DNA from: Lachnospiraceae bacterium
Lineage (GTDB): Bacteria; Bacillota; Clostridia; Lachnospirales; Lachnospiraceae
Reading direction: 5' to 3'
Length of the DNA stretch: 55,129 nucleotides
NCBI GenBank assembly: GCA_024696825.1
Contig: JAILGL010000041.1
Coordinates: forward strand, 1 to 55,129
In this document: positions 16,264 through 26,700 of the stretch, piece after piece
Layout of the letters: each line of letters begins with the position of its first letter
How positions within the stretch are numbered: position 1 is the stretch's first letter
Position numbers and translations under genes: made by a program
Notes under the pieces: model-generated
Seen by the model: the letters and a program-made list of their open reading frames with translations, nothing else
Told to the model about the DNA's origin: nothing
Databases searched by the model: none

Positions 16264-17103
16264 ATGGTAGTAGGTGTAATTGGTGCCGGAACAATGGGTT
16301 CAGGTATTGCACAGGCATTCGCTATGACAGACGGATATGAAGTTTGTCTTTGCGATATTAATGAAGAGTTTGCAGCTAATGGTAAGGCTAAGATTGAGAA
16401 AAATCTTACATTCTTAGTAAAGAAAGAGAAGATTGATCAGGCAAAGGCTGATGCTATTCTTGCAAAGATTAAAACTGGTACAAAGGAAATTTGTACAGAT
16501 TGTGATTTAGTAGTTGAGGCTGCTCTCGAGGTTATGGAGATTAAGCAGCAGACATTTAAAGAGCTTCAGGATATTGTTAAGGCTGATTGTATTTTCGCTA
16601 CAAATACATCATCTCTTTCAGTTACAGAGATTGGTAAGGGACTTGACAGACCAGTTATCGGTATGCATTTCTTCAACCCAGCTGACAGAATGAAGCTTAT
16701 TGAGGTTATTCGCGGTGGTAACACAACAGATGAGATGAACGATAAGATTATCGCTATTTCTAAGGAAATCGGTAAGACTCCAGTTCAGATTAACGAAGCT
16801 GCAGGTTTCGCAGTAAACAGACTTCTCATTACTATGATTAATGAGGCTTGCTATGAGGTTATGGAAGGTGTTGCTTCAGTTGAAGATATCGATACTTCTA
16901 TGAAGCTTGGATGTAACCATCCAATGGGACCTTTAGAGCTTGGTGATTTCATCGGTCTTGATATCTGCCTTGCAATCATGGATGTTCTCTATGATGAGTT
17001 CAGTGATTCTAAGTATCGTGCATGTCCACTTCTTCGTAAGATGGTTCGTGCTGGTAAGCTTGGAAGAAAAACAGGCTGTGGTTTCTATGACTACTCAAAA
17101 TAA
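16264..17103 (+). CDS. hbd: 3-hydroxybutyryl-CoA dehydrogenase
   Basis: 279 residues. It reduces acetoacetyl-CoA to 3-hydroxybutyryl-CoA with NAD(P)H. The Rossmann motif GAGTMGSG spans 7-14. Catalytic residues can be placed at Ser117, His135 ([16 protein letters not shown]) and Glu147. The C-terminal dimerisation domain has the family block [16 protein letters not shown] and ends [21 protein letters not shown] is 9 nt before ATG, and the gap after crt is 25 bp. Confidence 0.97.
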   Translation: MVVGVIGAGTMGSGIAQAFAMTDGYEVCLCDINEEFAANGKAKIEKNLTFLVKKEKIDQAKADAILAKIKTGTKEICTDCDLVVEAALEVMEIKQQTFKELQDIVKADCIFATNTSSLSVTEIGKGLDRPVIGMHFFNPADRMKLIEVIRGGNTTDEMNDKIIAISKEIGKTPVQINEAAGFAVNRLLITMINEACYEVMEGVASVEDIDTSMKLGCNHPMGPLELGDFIGLDICLAIMDVLYDEFSDSKYRACPLLRKMVRAGKLGRKTGCGFYDYSK

Positions 17104-17150
17104 TCTAATATAATTTATATAAATATTTCGAAAGGTGGTATATTGATATC

Positions 17151-18311
17151 ATGGATTTTACATTAGATAAAAAACATGAGATGGCCAGAAAACTTTTTCA
17201 GGATTTCGCTGTTAATGAAGTAAGGCCAAGAGCTCAGGAAGTTGACGAAACAGAAATATTCCCACGCGATACAGTTGATAAAATGGTAAAGGCTGGATTT
17301 ATGGGAATTCCTGTACCAAAGGAGTATGGCGGACAGGGTTGTGATCCTCTTACATATGTTATGGCAGTAGAGGAGCTTGCTAAAGAGTGTGGTACTACAG
17401 CTGTTATTCTTTCAGCTCATACTTCACTTTGTATCGATCCTATTATGACTTATGGTACAGAAGAGCAGAAGCAGAAATATGTTGTACCTTTAGCAAAGGG
17501 CGAGAAGCTTGGTGCTTTCGGTCTTACAGAACCAGGTGCTGGTACTGATGCTCAGGGTGCTCAGACAAAGGCTGTACTTGATGAGGCTACAGGTGAGTGG
17601 GTTCTCAATGGTTCTAAGTGCTTCATCACTAACGGTAAGGAAGCAGATGTATATATTATTATCGCTGTAACTGATATCGTTGAGGATAAGAGAGGAAGAA
17701 AGCAGAAGAGATTCTCTTGCTTCATCGTTGAAAAGGGTACTCCAGGATTCTCATTTGGTACAAAGGAGAAGAAGATGGGTATCAGAGGTTCATCAACATA
17801 TGAACTTATATTTGAAGATTGCCGTATTCCACAGGAAAACCTTCTTGGTGTTCGTGGTAAGGGATTTGGTATGGCTATGCATACACTGGATGGTGGTCGT
17901 ATCGGTATCGCTTCACAGGCACTTGGTCTTGCTGAGGGTGCTCTTCAGAGAGCTATCGACTTTACTAAGGAGAGAAAGCAGTTCGGCAGATCTATTTCAG
18001 CATTTCAGAATACTCAGTTCCAGTTAGCTAATATGGCAACTAAGGTTGAAGCTGCTAAGATGCTTGTTTACAAGGCAGCAGTTGCAAAGGCTACACAGAA
18101 GACATATTCAGTAGAGGCTGCTATGGCTAAACTTGCAGCAGCAGAGGTTGCTATGGATGTAACAACTAAGGCTGTTCAGCTTCATGGTGGATATGGATAT
18201 ACAAGAGAATATGATGTTGAGCGCATGATGCGTGATGCTAAGATTACAGAAATCTACGAAGGAACTTCAGAAGTTCAGCGTATGGTTATTTCTGCAAACA
18301 TCTTAAATTAA
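17151..18311 (+). CDS. bcd: butyryl-CoA dehydrogenase
   Basis: 386 residues, full-length acyl-CoA dehydrogenase. With EtfAB it reduces crotonyl-CoA to butyryl-CoA; in clostridia this step is coupled to ferredoxin reduction by electron bifurcation. FAD and substrate blocks are visible (FGLTEPGAGTDAQG, CFITNGKEADVYI) and the catalytic base is Glu370 in YEGTSEVQR. RBS AAAGGTGG lies 12 nt before the ATG, a rather long spacing; no alternative start is in frame nearby. Immediately followed by etfB and etfA, which supports assignment as Bcd rather than another acyl-CoA dehydrogenase. Confidence 0.95.
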   Translation: MDFTLDKKHEMARKLFQDFAVNEVRPRAQEVDETEIFPRDTVDKMVKAGFMGIPVPKEYGGQGCDPLTYVMAVEELAKECGTTAVILSAHTSLCIDPIMTYGTEEQKQKYVVPLAKGEKLGAFGLTEPGAGTDAQGAQTKAVLDEATGEWVLNGSKCFITNGKEADVYIIIAVTDIVEDKRGRKQKRFSCFIVEKGTPGFSFGTKEKKMGIRGSSTYELIFEDCRIPQENLLGVRGKGFGMAMHTLDGGRIGIASQALGLAEGALQRAIDFTKERKQFGRSISAFQNTQFQLANMATKVEAAKMLVYKAAVAKATQKTYSVEAAMAKLAAAEVAMDVTTKAVQLHGGYGYTREYDVERMMRDAKITEIYEGTSEVQRMVISANILN

Positions 18312-18332
18312 TTAAAAAAGGAGTGTAGACTA

Positions 18333-19127
18333 GTGAATATCGTAGTATGTATAAAGCAGGTACCTGATACAAAGGGAGGCGTAGTATTCAACCCTGATGG
18401 TACACTTAACAGAGCTGCTATGCTTACAATCATGAACCCTGATGACAGGGCAGGTCTTGAAGCAGCACTTAGAATAAAAGATGAAACAGGCGCTAAGGTT
18501 ACAGTTCTTACTATGGGACTTCCAAAGGCTGAGGAAGTTCTTCGTGAAGCAATCGCTATGGGAGCTGACGAAGGAATTCTTGTTACCGATAGAGTTTTAG
18601 GTGGAGCTGATACATGGGCTACTTCTACTACTATAGCAGGAGCTCTTAGAAACATTGATTATGATTTAATCATTACAGGTCGTCAGGCTATTGACGGAGA
18701 TACAGCTCAGGTTGGTCCTCAGATTGCTGAGCACCTTGGTCTTCCTACAGTATCTTATGCTCAGGCAATTAAGGTAGAAGGAGACAGTGTAGTTGTAGAG
18801 CGTCAGTATGAAGACAGATATCATGTTATAAAAGCTAAGATGCCATGTCTTGTAACAGCTCTTTCAGAATTGAATGAGCCACGTTATATGACTCCAGGTG
18901 GAATCTTTGATGCTTTTGATGAGGAAAAGACAAAGATTACTGTTTGGGGAAGAGCAGATCTTAAGGATGTTGATGATAGCAACCTTGGACTTAAAGGTTC
19001 TCCTACACAGATAGCAAAGGCTTCTGATAAGGTAAGAAAGGGTACCGGTGAAAAGGTTACAGATCTTGATCCTACAGAGGCAGTTAATTACATTGCTGGA
19101 AAGCTTAAAGAGAAACATATCATTTAA
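18333..19127 (+). CDS. etfB: electron transfer flavoprotein, beta subunit
   Basis: 264 residues. It binds the bifurcating flavin and partners with EtfA and Bcd. Typical N-terminus MNIVVCIKQVPDT, then PDDRAGLEAALRIKDE and the signature ITGRQAIDGDTAQVGPQIAE. The start is GTG at 18333, with AAAAAGGAG 9-10 nt upstream; this places the highly conserved MNIVVCIKQVPDT at the terminus. The gap to bcd is 21 bp. Confidence 0.96.
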   Translation: MNIVVCIKQVPDTKGGVVFNPDGTLNRAAMLTIMNPDDRAGLEAALRIKDETGAKVTVLTMGLPKAEEVLREAIAMGADEGILVTDRVLGGADTWATSTTIAGALRNIDYDLIITGRQAIDGDTAQVGPQIAEHLGLPTVSYAQAIKVEGDSVVVERQYEDRYHVIKAKMPCLVTALSELNEPRYMTPGGIFDAFDEEKTKITVWGRADLKDVDDSNLGLKGSPTQIAKASDKVRKGTGEKVTDLDPTEAVNYIAGKLKEKHII

Positions 19128-19159
19128 TAAATAAACTTAAGAAAAAATATAAAGGAAAA

Positions 19160-20215
19160 ATGGTGAATAATATGGCTTTAGAAGATTACAAAGGTGTATT
19201 AGTGTATGCGCAGCAGGTCGATGGTGAGATCAGCGGCATATCATTAGAATTAATCGGTAAGGGTAAAGAACTTGCCAGCGCCCTTGGTACAGATGTAACA
19301 GCTATTGTTATCGGATCAGGTATTAAGGGACTTAGCGATACTCTTGGTGAGTATGGTGCAGATAAAGTTATCGTTGTTGATAATCCTGAGCTTGAGGTTT
19401 ATCGTACAGAGCCTTATACACAGGCGCTTGCAGGTGCGATTAACGAGTTCAAGCCTGAGATTGTTTTAGTTGGAGCTACAGCTATTGGTCGTGATCTTGG
19501 ACCTAGAGTGTCAGCTAGAGTTGCTACAGGTCTTACAGCAGACTGTACACAGCTTGATATTGCTGATTTCCCTATTAATCCAATTCCAGGAAAAGAGCAG
19601 AAGCACAATCAGCTTCTTATGACTCGTCCTGCATTCGGTGGTAACACAATTGCTACTATCGCTTGTCCAGAGCATCGTCCACAGATGGCTACAGTACGTC
19701 CGGGCGTATTTGAGAAGCTTAAGCCAGAGGCTGGTAGAAAGGCTGAGGTTATTGAGTTTAATGCAGATATTACTCCAAACAACTGCTATGTAGAGGTTCT
19801 CGATGTAGTTAAGGAGATTAAGAATACTGTAGATATCCAGGCTGCTAAGATCTTAGTATCAGGTGGTCGTGGAGTTGGAAGTAAAGAAAACTTCAAGCTT
19901 TTAGAGGATATGGCTGAGGCTATCGGAGGACAGGTAAGCTGTTCTCGTGCAGTAGTAGATAATGGTTGGCTTGATAAGGATTATCAGGTAGGTCAGACAG
20001 GAAAGACCGTTAGACCTAACGTTTACTTTGCAATCGGTATCTCAGGTGCTATTCAGCACGTTGCAGGTATGGAAGAGTCTGATTTAATCATCGCTATTAA
20101 CAAGGATGAGGACGCTCCTATATTTGATGTAGCTGATTATGGTATCGTTGGTGATTTAAATAAAATCATCCCAAGCCTTACAGAGGAAATTAAAAAAGCA
20201 AAAGCTGAGGCTTAA
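19160..20215 (+). CDS. etfA: electron transfer flavoprotein, alpha subunit
   Basis: 351 residues. It has the N-terminal ETF domain and the C-terminal FAD domain with SGGRGVGSKENF, GQTGKTVRPNVYFAIGISGA and the QHVAGMEESD block. There is no N-terminal ferredoxin domain, unlike some bifurcating EtfA proteins. The start is uncertain: ATG 19160 is only 3 nt from AAAGGA, GTG 19163 has better spacing and ATG 19172 (MALEDYKG) is also possible. It ends the butyrate operon, followed by a perfect terminator. Confidence 0.96.
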   Translation: MVNNMALEDYKGVLVYAQQVDGEISGISLELIGKGKELASALGTDVTAIVIGSGIKGLSDTLGEYGADKVIVVDNPELEVYRTEPYTQALAGAINEFKPEIVLVGATAIGRDLGPRVSARVATGLTADCTQLDIADFPINPIPGKEQKHNQLLMTRPAFGGNTIATIACPEHRPQMATVRPGVFEKLKPEAGRKAEVIEFNADITPNNCYVEVLDVVKEIKNTVDIQAAKILVSGGRGVGSKENFKLLEDMAEAIGGQVSCSRAVVDNGWLDKDYQVGQTGKTVRPNVYFAIGISGAIQHVAGMEESDLIIAINKDEDAPIFDVADYGIVGDLNKIIPSLTEEIKKAKAEA

Positions 20216-20238
20216 TTTATAATCTTTAAATGTTGCGA

Positions 20239-20281
20239 CTGACCTTTATTGTTGGAAAACCACTATAAAGGTCAGTTTTTT
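20239..20281 (+). terminator. terminator of the butyrate operon
   Basis: CTGACCTTTAT (20239-20249) and ATAAAGGTCAG (20265-20275) form a perfect 11-bp stem, followed by T6. It is 24 bp after the etfA stop. Confidence 0.95.
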
Positions 20282-20315
20282 AACATTTATAATATCCGCT
20301 TAAAGAGGGTTTAAT

Positions 20316-21794
20316 ATGCAATTTGATAAAAATGATAAAGATAATTTTATACGAAGTAATACAAAGGAGAGAGTGAAAAATCTCTTTGGAAACTGGTATG
20401 GACTGCTTATAATAGTTGTTTTCACTATAGTTGTAGGAACCATACTTATTAATTTTGATAATATTATGCGTACCTTAAAGCTTTTTGCAGGATACTTAAG
20501 ACCTGTTATTATAGGTGTCTGCTTAGCTTATATTCTCAATCCTTTAAAGAAAAGATTTGAAATATGGTTTACGTATCTTTATAAAAAAATAAGAAAAAGA
20601 GAGAGACTGGGTAAAAGAGCCAGAAACTTTGTCAGATATTCAAGCATTACTGTTACTATGATTATCCTGGTATTAATAGTTATTGCATTTTTCCAGGCTG
20701 TTTTCCCATCTATAGTAAAGAGTGTTATGAACCTTGTAACTGTGCTTCCTGAGAAGGCATCGGAGTATTATAAGAATATGTATGCATGGGTTAATGATTC
20801 TAAGCATTTATCTGATCAGGTTAAAGAGTTTCTCTTAGGTGCAGTTGATTCCATGGATAAGTCTGTAAGGGAGACCTTCGTTCCATGGTTACAGAATAAT
20901 CTTGTTAACAATGTAAATTCGTATGCCACAAAGCTCGCAAATGGTGTTATTAGCGTCTTTTCCATACTTTTAAATATGATAATCGGTTTTATCGTAACTA
21001 TCTATATTCTTGCTTCTACTGAGAAGTTTTCAGCAAGTGCCAAGAAGAACCTCTATGGTCTTTTTAACAAGAGACAGGCTGAGATAATTCTTCACTATTC
21101 AAGACTTACCAATGAAATGTTCGGAGGATTTTTAACAGGTAAGATTATAGATTCATTTTTCTTAGGAATAGTTTGCCTTATATATACAAGTATAACTCAT
21201 ACACCTTACGCCATGCTTATAAGTCTTATAATGGGTGTAACTAATATGATTCCTATATTTGGTCAGTATATAGGTGCTATACCTAGTTTACTTCTGGTAC
21301 TTATTATTAGTCCTGTAAAATGCTTATCCCTGCTTATATTCATAGTTATTATGAAGCAGATTGATGGTAATATTATAGGCCCTGCTCTAATCGGTAATTC
21401 TACGGGACTCTCAGCATTTTGGGTACTTTTTGCCATTCTTTTATTTGGCGGCCTTTTTGGAATAATCGGAATGATTATAGGTGTACCTTTATTTGCTGTT
21501 TTCTATACTATATTTAACGATTATATTGATTACAGACTTGTGCGTAAATCCTTGGATAAGCGGCATAAGCGGTACTATAATCTAAAACGAATAGAGGTGG
21601 ATGAGGAAGGTAAAAACACCTATATAAAATATACTCCTGAGGAGCTTAGATATAAAGAATTAAGAGAAGAAGAGGAGCATAAAATAAACCTTTCCACCAT
21701 TATGTTTTCAAATGAGGTGTTAAGGGAACATGAGAAGAAAAAAGAGTTTGAAAAGAAGATAAAAAGTGGAAGTAAGGATGATATTTTAAAATAG
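20316..21794 (+). CDS. AI-2E family transporter (PerM-like permease)
   Basis: 492 residues, integral membrane. The layout matches the AI-2E exporter/PerM family: two N-terminal TM helices (~25-46, 57-76), a third near 106-128, a soluble segment, and a C-terminal half with the family block NMIPIFGQYIGAIPS and GNIIGPALIGNSTGLSAFWV followed by FGGLFGIIGMIIGVPLFAV. Both ends carry charged cytoplasmic stretches, with a Lys/Glu-rich tail of ~75 residues. Family members are mostly uncharacterised; some export AI-2 or act as Na+/H+ antiporters, so no substrate is assigned. It stands alone between the butyrate terminator and the gmk promoter. Confidence 0.88.
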   Translation: MQFDKNDKDNFIRSNTKERVKNLFGNWYGLLIIVVFTIVVGTILINFDNIMRTLKLFAGYLRPVIIGVCLAYILNPLKKRFEIWFTYLYKKIRKRERLGKRARNFVRYSSITVTMIILVLIVIAFFQAVFPSIVKSVMNLVTVLPEKASEYYKNMYAWVNDSKHLSDQVKEFLLGAVDSMDKSVRETFVPWLQNNLVNNVNSYATKLANGVISVFSILLNMIIGFIVTIYILASTEKFSASAKKNLYGLFNKRQAEIILHYSRLTNEMFGGFLTGKIIDSFFLGIVCLIYTSITHTPYAMLISLIMGVTNMIPIFGQYIGAIPSLLLVLIISPVKCLSLLIFIVIMKQIDGNIIGPALIGNSTGLSAFWVLFAILLFGGLFGIIGMIIGVPLFAVFYTIFNDYIDYRLVRKSLDKRHKRYYNLKRIEVDEEGKNTYIKYTPEELRYKELREEEEHKINLSTIMFSNEVLREHEKKKEFEKKIKSGSKDDILK

Positions 21795-21832
21795 TGAAAT
21801 GCCGATGAATAGGGCGTTTGATTGGATTTTTC

Positions 21833-21862
21833 TTGACTTTTACATAGGTGGTGCTTTATAAT
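21833..21862 (+). promoter_or_regulatory. promoter of gmk-rpoZ-lepB
   Basis: TTGACT (21833-21838), 18-bp spacer, TATAAT (21857-21862). It is 45 bp before the gmk start. Confidence 0.75.
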
Positions 21863-21906
21863 TTTAATAAGCGTGTGATTTAATACATTTTTTAAGGAGA
21901 ATGTTT

Positions 21907-22521
21907 ATGCAAAATGGTATTCTAGTTATTATATCCGGTTTCTCTGGAGCAGGTAAGGGTACAGTGGTAAAGGAATTACTTAAAAAAGAGGGCTATAGCA
22001 TCTCAGTATCTGCCACTACCAGACAGCCAAGAGAAGGGGATGTAGATGGAAAAGATTATTTCTTTAAAACCAGAGAAGAGTTTGAAGAAATGATTGCCAG
22101 AGATGAGCTTATAGAATATGCAGAGTATGTAGGTAATTATTATGGTACTCCTAAGGACTACGTACTTGGTGAGCTTTCTAAGGGTAAAAACTGCATTTTG
22201 GAGATTGAGATGCAGGGAGCACTTAAGGTTAAGGAGATGCTACCTGATACATGCCTTATATTTGTCACTCCTCCGGATTACAATACATTGAAACACAGAC
22301 TTATTAAACGTGGTACTGATTCTATGGATGTAATCAATGACAGATTAAGTAGAGCAGTTGAGGAGACAGAATACATTGATAAATACGACTACATCGTTAT
22401 TAATGACGGCTTAGAACAGTGTGTAGAGGAGATTCATTCCCTTATATCCTCACTAAGACTTAAAGTCAGCAATAATAAGGATTTAGTTGATTTTATAAAA
22501 AAAGATTTTAAAAATTATTAA
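21907..22521 (+). CDS. gmk: guanylate kinase
   Basis: 204 residues from ATG 21907. An in-frame ATG at 21901 abuts the RBS AAGGAGA, so the second ATG (6 nt spacing) is preferred. It phosphorylates GMP to GDP with ATP. The P-loop is SGFSGAGKGTV. The GMP-binding region includes SVSATTRQPREGDVDGKDYFF and the LEIEMQGALKVKE block, and the lid has IKRGTDSMDVINDRL. It is followed at 29 bp by rpoZ, the conserved gmk-rpoZ order of Firmicutes. Confidence 0.97.
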   Translation: MQNGILVIISGFSGAGKGTVVKELLKKEGYSISVSATTRQPREGDVDGKDYFFKTREEFEEMIARDELIEYAEYVGNYYGTPKDYVLGELSKGKNCILEIEMQGALKVKEMLPDTCLIFVTPPDYNTLKHRLIKRGTDSMDVINDRLSRAVEETEYIDKYDYIVINDGLEQCVEEIHSLISSLRLKVSNNKDLVDFIKKDFKNY

Positions 22522-22550
22522 AGAATTAAAAGAAAAGAGGTTTTTAAACT

Positions 22551-22928
22551 ATGTTACATCCATCATATTCAGATCTTATGAAAAAGGTTAACAGCGAGGT
22601 TGAAGAGGGCGATACACCTATCGTAAACAGCCGTTACTCTATAGTACTTGCTACAGCTAAGAGAGCAAGACAGATAGTAGAAGGTGCTGAGACCTTATAT
22701 GATTCAGATTGTCCTAAGCCACTTAGTATAGCTGTTGATGAGCTTTACAATGCTAAGATTAAGGTGCTTAGTAATGAGGATTACGAGAAGTATGAGCAGG
22801 AATTAATCGAGAAGGACAGAGTTGAAGCTCTTAGAAGAGAGTATGAGATGAAGGCTAAAGAGGACGCACAAGCAGATGGTGAAGCTGTGGATGAAACTTT
22901 AGACAGTACAGAAGAGGGAGATGCTTAA
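22551..22928 (+). CDS. rpoZ: RNA polymerase omega subunit with acidic tail
   Basis: 125 residues. Omega stabilises the beta' subunit. The core covers ~1-85, with the family pattern NSRYSIVLATAKRARQI (~26-42) and the block PLSIAVDELYNAKI. The last ~25 residues are very acidic (EDAQADGEAVDETLDS...), an extension beyond the usual omega core. It is translated from AAAGAGG before ATG and followed after only 3 bp by lepB, whose N-terminus is also acidic. Confidence 0.93.
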   Translation: MLHPSYSDLMKKVNSEVEEGDTPIVNSRYSIVLATAKRARQIVEGAETLYDSDCPKPLSIAVDELYNAKIKVLSNEDYEKYEQELIEKDRVEALRREYEMKAKEDAQADGEAVDETLDSTEEGDA

Positions 22929-22931
22929 AGT

Positions 22932-23663
22932 ATGAAAAATGACGAAGAAATAGTCATTGAAGATACTTCCGAAGAGGAAGCCTTAAATGAAATTGAAAAT
23001 GATACAGACGATACAGAGGCATCTACAGAGGATTCTGATACTGATGAGAGTGAGGAAGCTTCTGAAGTAGATTTGGAAAACTTAGATGATGACAGTGATG
23101 AAATAGAAGTTAAGAGTAAAAAGGATGAAAAAAAGGAATCTCCTTATTCCTTTATTATTGAGATTGCAATATATGCTCTTATTATTTTCCTTTGTGTTAA
23201 TTATGTTCCTAAATATGTGCTTCAGAGAACTATAGTTGATGGTCCATCCATGCTTGATAATTATCATGATAAGGACAATCTTTTAGTAGAAAAGGTTTCT
23301 GTACATTTTACTAATCCTAAGAGATTTGATGTTGTTGTATTCTATCCAAAGGGAGACAGAAAGAAGTATTATATTAAGAGAATTATAGGTCTTCCAGGGG
23401 AAACAGTTCAGATTAAAGGTTCTGACATATATATCGATGGCAAAAAGCTTGAGGAAAATTATGGTAAGGATCCGATAGATACTGAGGGTATAGCAGAAAA
23501 ACCATTAAAGCTTAAAAAGGATGAGTTCTTTGTTTTGGGGGATAACAGAACGGTTAGTCAGGACAGCAGATATAATGCCGTGGGACCTGTTAAGAAAAGC
23601 GATATAGCAGGTAGAGCTATATTTAGAATTTCACCTCTTAAGAGATTTGGAACTATTAAGTAA
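22932..23663 (+). CDS. lepB: signal peptidase I with acidic cytoplasmic extension
   Basis: 243 residues. It cleaves signal peptides at the outer face of the membrane. One TM segment is at ~72-92. The catalytic Ser is S106 (DGPSML) and the general-base Lys is K149 (YYIKRIIGLPGE), followed by the FFVLGDNR-VSQDSR block. The first ~65 residues are almost only Asp, Glu, Ser and Thr, followed by a short basic KSKKDEKKES; this extension is absent from typical SipS-type enzymes of about 180 residues and should lie in the cytoplasm. The start is 3 bp after the rpoZ stop, with AGAGGGAG inside rpoZ as RBS. It may process the secreted proteins encoded here. Confidence 0.95.
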   Translation: MKNDEEIVIEDTSEEEALNEIENDTDDTEASTEDSDTDESEEASEVDLENLDDDSDEIEVKSKKDEKKESPYSFIIEIAIYALIIFLCVNYVPKYVLQRTIVDGPSMLDNYHDKDNLLVEKVSVHFTNPKRFDVVVFYPKGDRKKYYIKRIIGLPGETVQIKGSDIYIDGKKLEENYGKDPIDTEGIAEKPLKLKKDEFFVLGDNRTVSQDSRYNAVGPVKKSDIAGRAIFRISPLKRFGTIK

Positions 23664-23775
23664 TAACTTACTTATAACTATATAAAGCAAAACACTATAC
23701 AATGGTAGCCTGAAATTAATTACAAATTATTAAATATTAAAGCCACGTGCTTTTAAAATATTAAGGAGGTAATTT

Positions 23776-26700
23776 ATGAAAACAAAATTATTCAAAAAGT
23801 GTATTAGCTCCATGCTTGCAGTTGCAATGGTTGTAACGGGCGTAAATGTTGCACCTAAAGCTACAACTGCTGCATCTAAAGCTGATTCACTTAAGAAACA
23901 GGCGGGGGTAAATGTAGAGTATTCCTACACAGCTATTTACAACGAGGACGGAGATCGTACTGCTTATATTTCCTGTCCGAGGGATGCATCAGGAAGTGTT
24001 GGAGAGACACTTACCATACCTGTTAGAATTGTGGATGGAGAAAATCAATCTAAAATCATTTCAACAGGAGATGGTATCTCTGTAAAATGGTCTAAGAGAG
24101 CTGTTGGAACTAATGGAAAGCCGGTAGAGGACGAGGAGAGCGGAAATTATATCTATCAGCCAATAGCAGGAGATAGTGCGGTTCTTTCCTATACTTTACT
24201 TGCTGCTGATTTTGATGATGATGATGAAGCAGTTATAAAGGCTGAAATTACATATGGAGATACTAGTACAACAGAATATATTACTGTTGAAAAGTTATTA
24301 CCATTTTCAACTGATGATTCTTCTTTAAACTTTTATTATCTTATGGATTCAAGAAATCAAACCATAGAAAGTAATTATAGTTATAATACATTTAAAGATG
24401 GTAAGTTAAGATTCTATGCACCAAAGCTTGCAAAGAGTGGATATACATTTAAGTATAGCTGGTCTTATATAACTGGCAGAAAAGATTCTTCAGGTGAGTC
24501 AGTAGAGAATTTATTAGATGGTGAGACTGGAGATTCTTTAACAGTATATGAGGATAAAGATTATGATACTGTTGTAACTGAGGATGAGCCTAATAATGCA
24601 TATGATATAGATAATAGTAATCCATTTAAATGTAGTATAGAGGTTTCTTATAACGGTGTGGCAATAGATTCATACACTCTTACTTATTATGCTCATAAAG
24701 AGAATAGTTTTAAAGTAATAACATACAAGACTGAAAAAGAGGAAAAGTGTGTTAAAGTTGGTGATAGTGTTACTTTTGATGTAGGAAAAGTAGAATATAA
24801 TACAGATTTATATGATATTTCCTATAGATGGTACAAAACAGCAGTTGATGATAATGGTACAGTCGGATTTGCTCCTTTAACAATAACAGATGATTATATT
24901 GTTAACGATGGTACACTTACTATTAAGGCAGTTAAAGAAGATATGATAGATGAAGGAAATAAAACTACAACCTATTATGCTGTAATGTACTTAGTTCCAA
25001 AGGGAGAAAAGGGAAATCCTAAGTATGATCCTGCTTTAGGTGAGTGTGATGCGCAGTATTCATCAGCTGTTTTAGATAAAAATGGTAATGAAACCTATAT
25101 TTCATATGGTCGTGTTACATCATCTGTCAATTTTACTATATCTTTTACTGATGAGTATAATTTCTATACATATTACAAAGAGAATACTATTAATAAGAGT
25201 GTAGGTGATAGTGCAACCTTTACTGCTTATGGATATTCTAATTCAGGAAAGAATATAATAGCCAAATGGTATAATGCGGATGATTACATCGATGGTAGAC
25301 TTTCTGAAACTATAGATGAAAACGGAACTATAACAGATTTTATGTATAAAGATGAAGACGATAATGAGATTGCCGAACTTCAGAAAAATACTACTGGAAC
25401 CACAGAATGGTCTTATACTATTGATTCTATTAAAGTAGAGGATTTCCATGAATATTATGTTGTTATATGCGACGGTAAAAACTATTCTGTTCAGAGATTT
25501 GAGTTAAACAGCGCGGACATAGATAATGCTATGATTTATGGCATTACTCCTGAAAGTAATTATGTTAAAGCTTCCATTGGTCAGAGTATAGACCTTAAAG
25601 TAGAGGTAAAGGTAGACGAAAAGTATCCGGTTTCATATCTCTGGTATAAAAAGAATTCTCAGAGTGGTTTATATGAGGAACTTAGTAGTACAACTAATAC
25701 TCAGAATATAACAGTTAAGGATGAGTTTGATTATACTCATTATTATTGTACAGTATCAAATGGAATTGATGAAACAGTATTTCAATTTTATGTTTACACT
25801 GATGATTTTAACGTTATAAGAGCTTCAAATTATTATAACTATGCTTCACCGGGAGATAAGGTTTCATTTAAAGTACAGGCTATGGGAGATACCAGTAGCC
25901 ATGAACTTATTTATGAATGGTCTTATGCCGGACAGATTATTAGTAAAGATAACTCACCTACATATACTATAGATTCTCTTGATAAAGATGCATATGGTTA
26001 TTATGAGTGTAATGTTACAGATGTTACTACAGGTGATGAAGATAGTATAGAATTTTTAGTATTAAAGTATTCAAAAGTAAAATTTAGTGCTGAAAGTGAT
26101 ACCTCATTTACTATAGCAGAAGGTGGAAGTGCTACATTTAAGGCTTCAGTTGAGAATCCAGAGAATCTCACATTAGAGTATAAGTGGTTCTTTGATTCAG
26201 ATTATGATAGTTATGATAATGTTTCCAATAGTGATTATGTTCTATTAAGTGATTCACCAAATGCTCTTTCATATACTGTTTCAGGTATAGATTCTTCTAA
26301 GTATGGAAGATATATTTTAGTAGCATATAATGAAAATCAACAGGTTGGTTCAAGTTTAAACTTTTATATTAATGAACCAGATGAGACAACACCTAGAATT
26401 ACAATAAAACCTAATGTTGCTACAACACAAACAGTTAAGCTTGGTGGCAAGGCTACATTTAGTGTAACTGCTACAAGTAATCTTGGTCATGCATTAAGAT
26501 ATCAGTGGTATTATGATGGTGTAGCTATAGCAGGAGCAACCGGTTCAAGCTATACTATAGAAAGTACAACACTTTCTGATTATACTGATTATAGTGTCAT
26601 GGTAGTTGATACAGTTACTGAAGATGAGTATATGACTACAGGAAAAGATAATATTGAAAAAGATGAGTATTTCTTCTATCTAAATTATACAACCAAGCTT

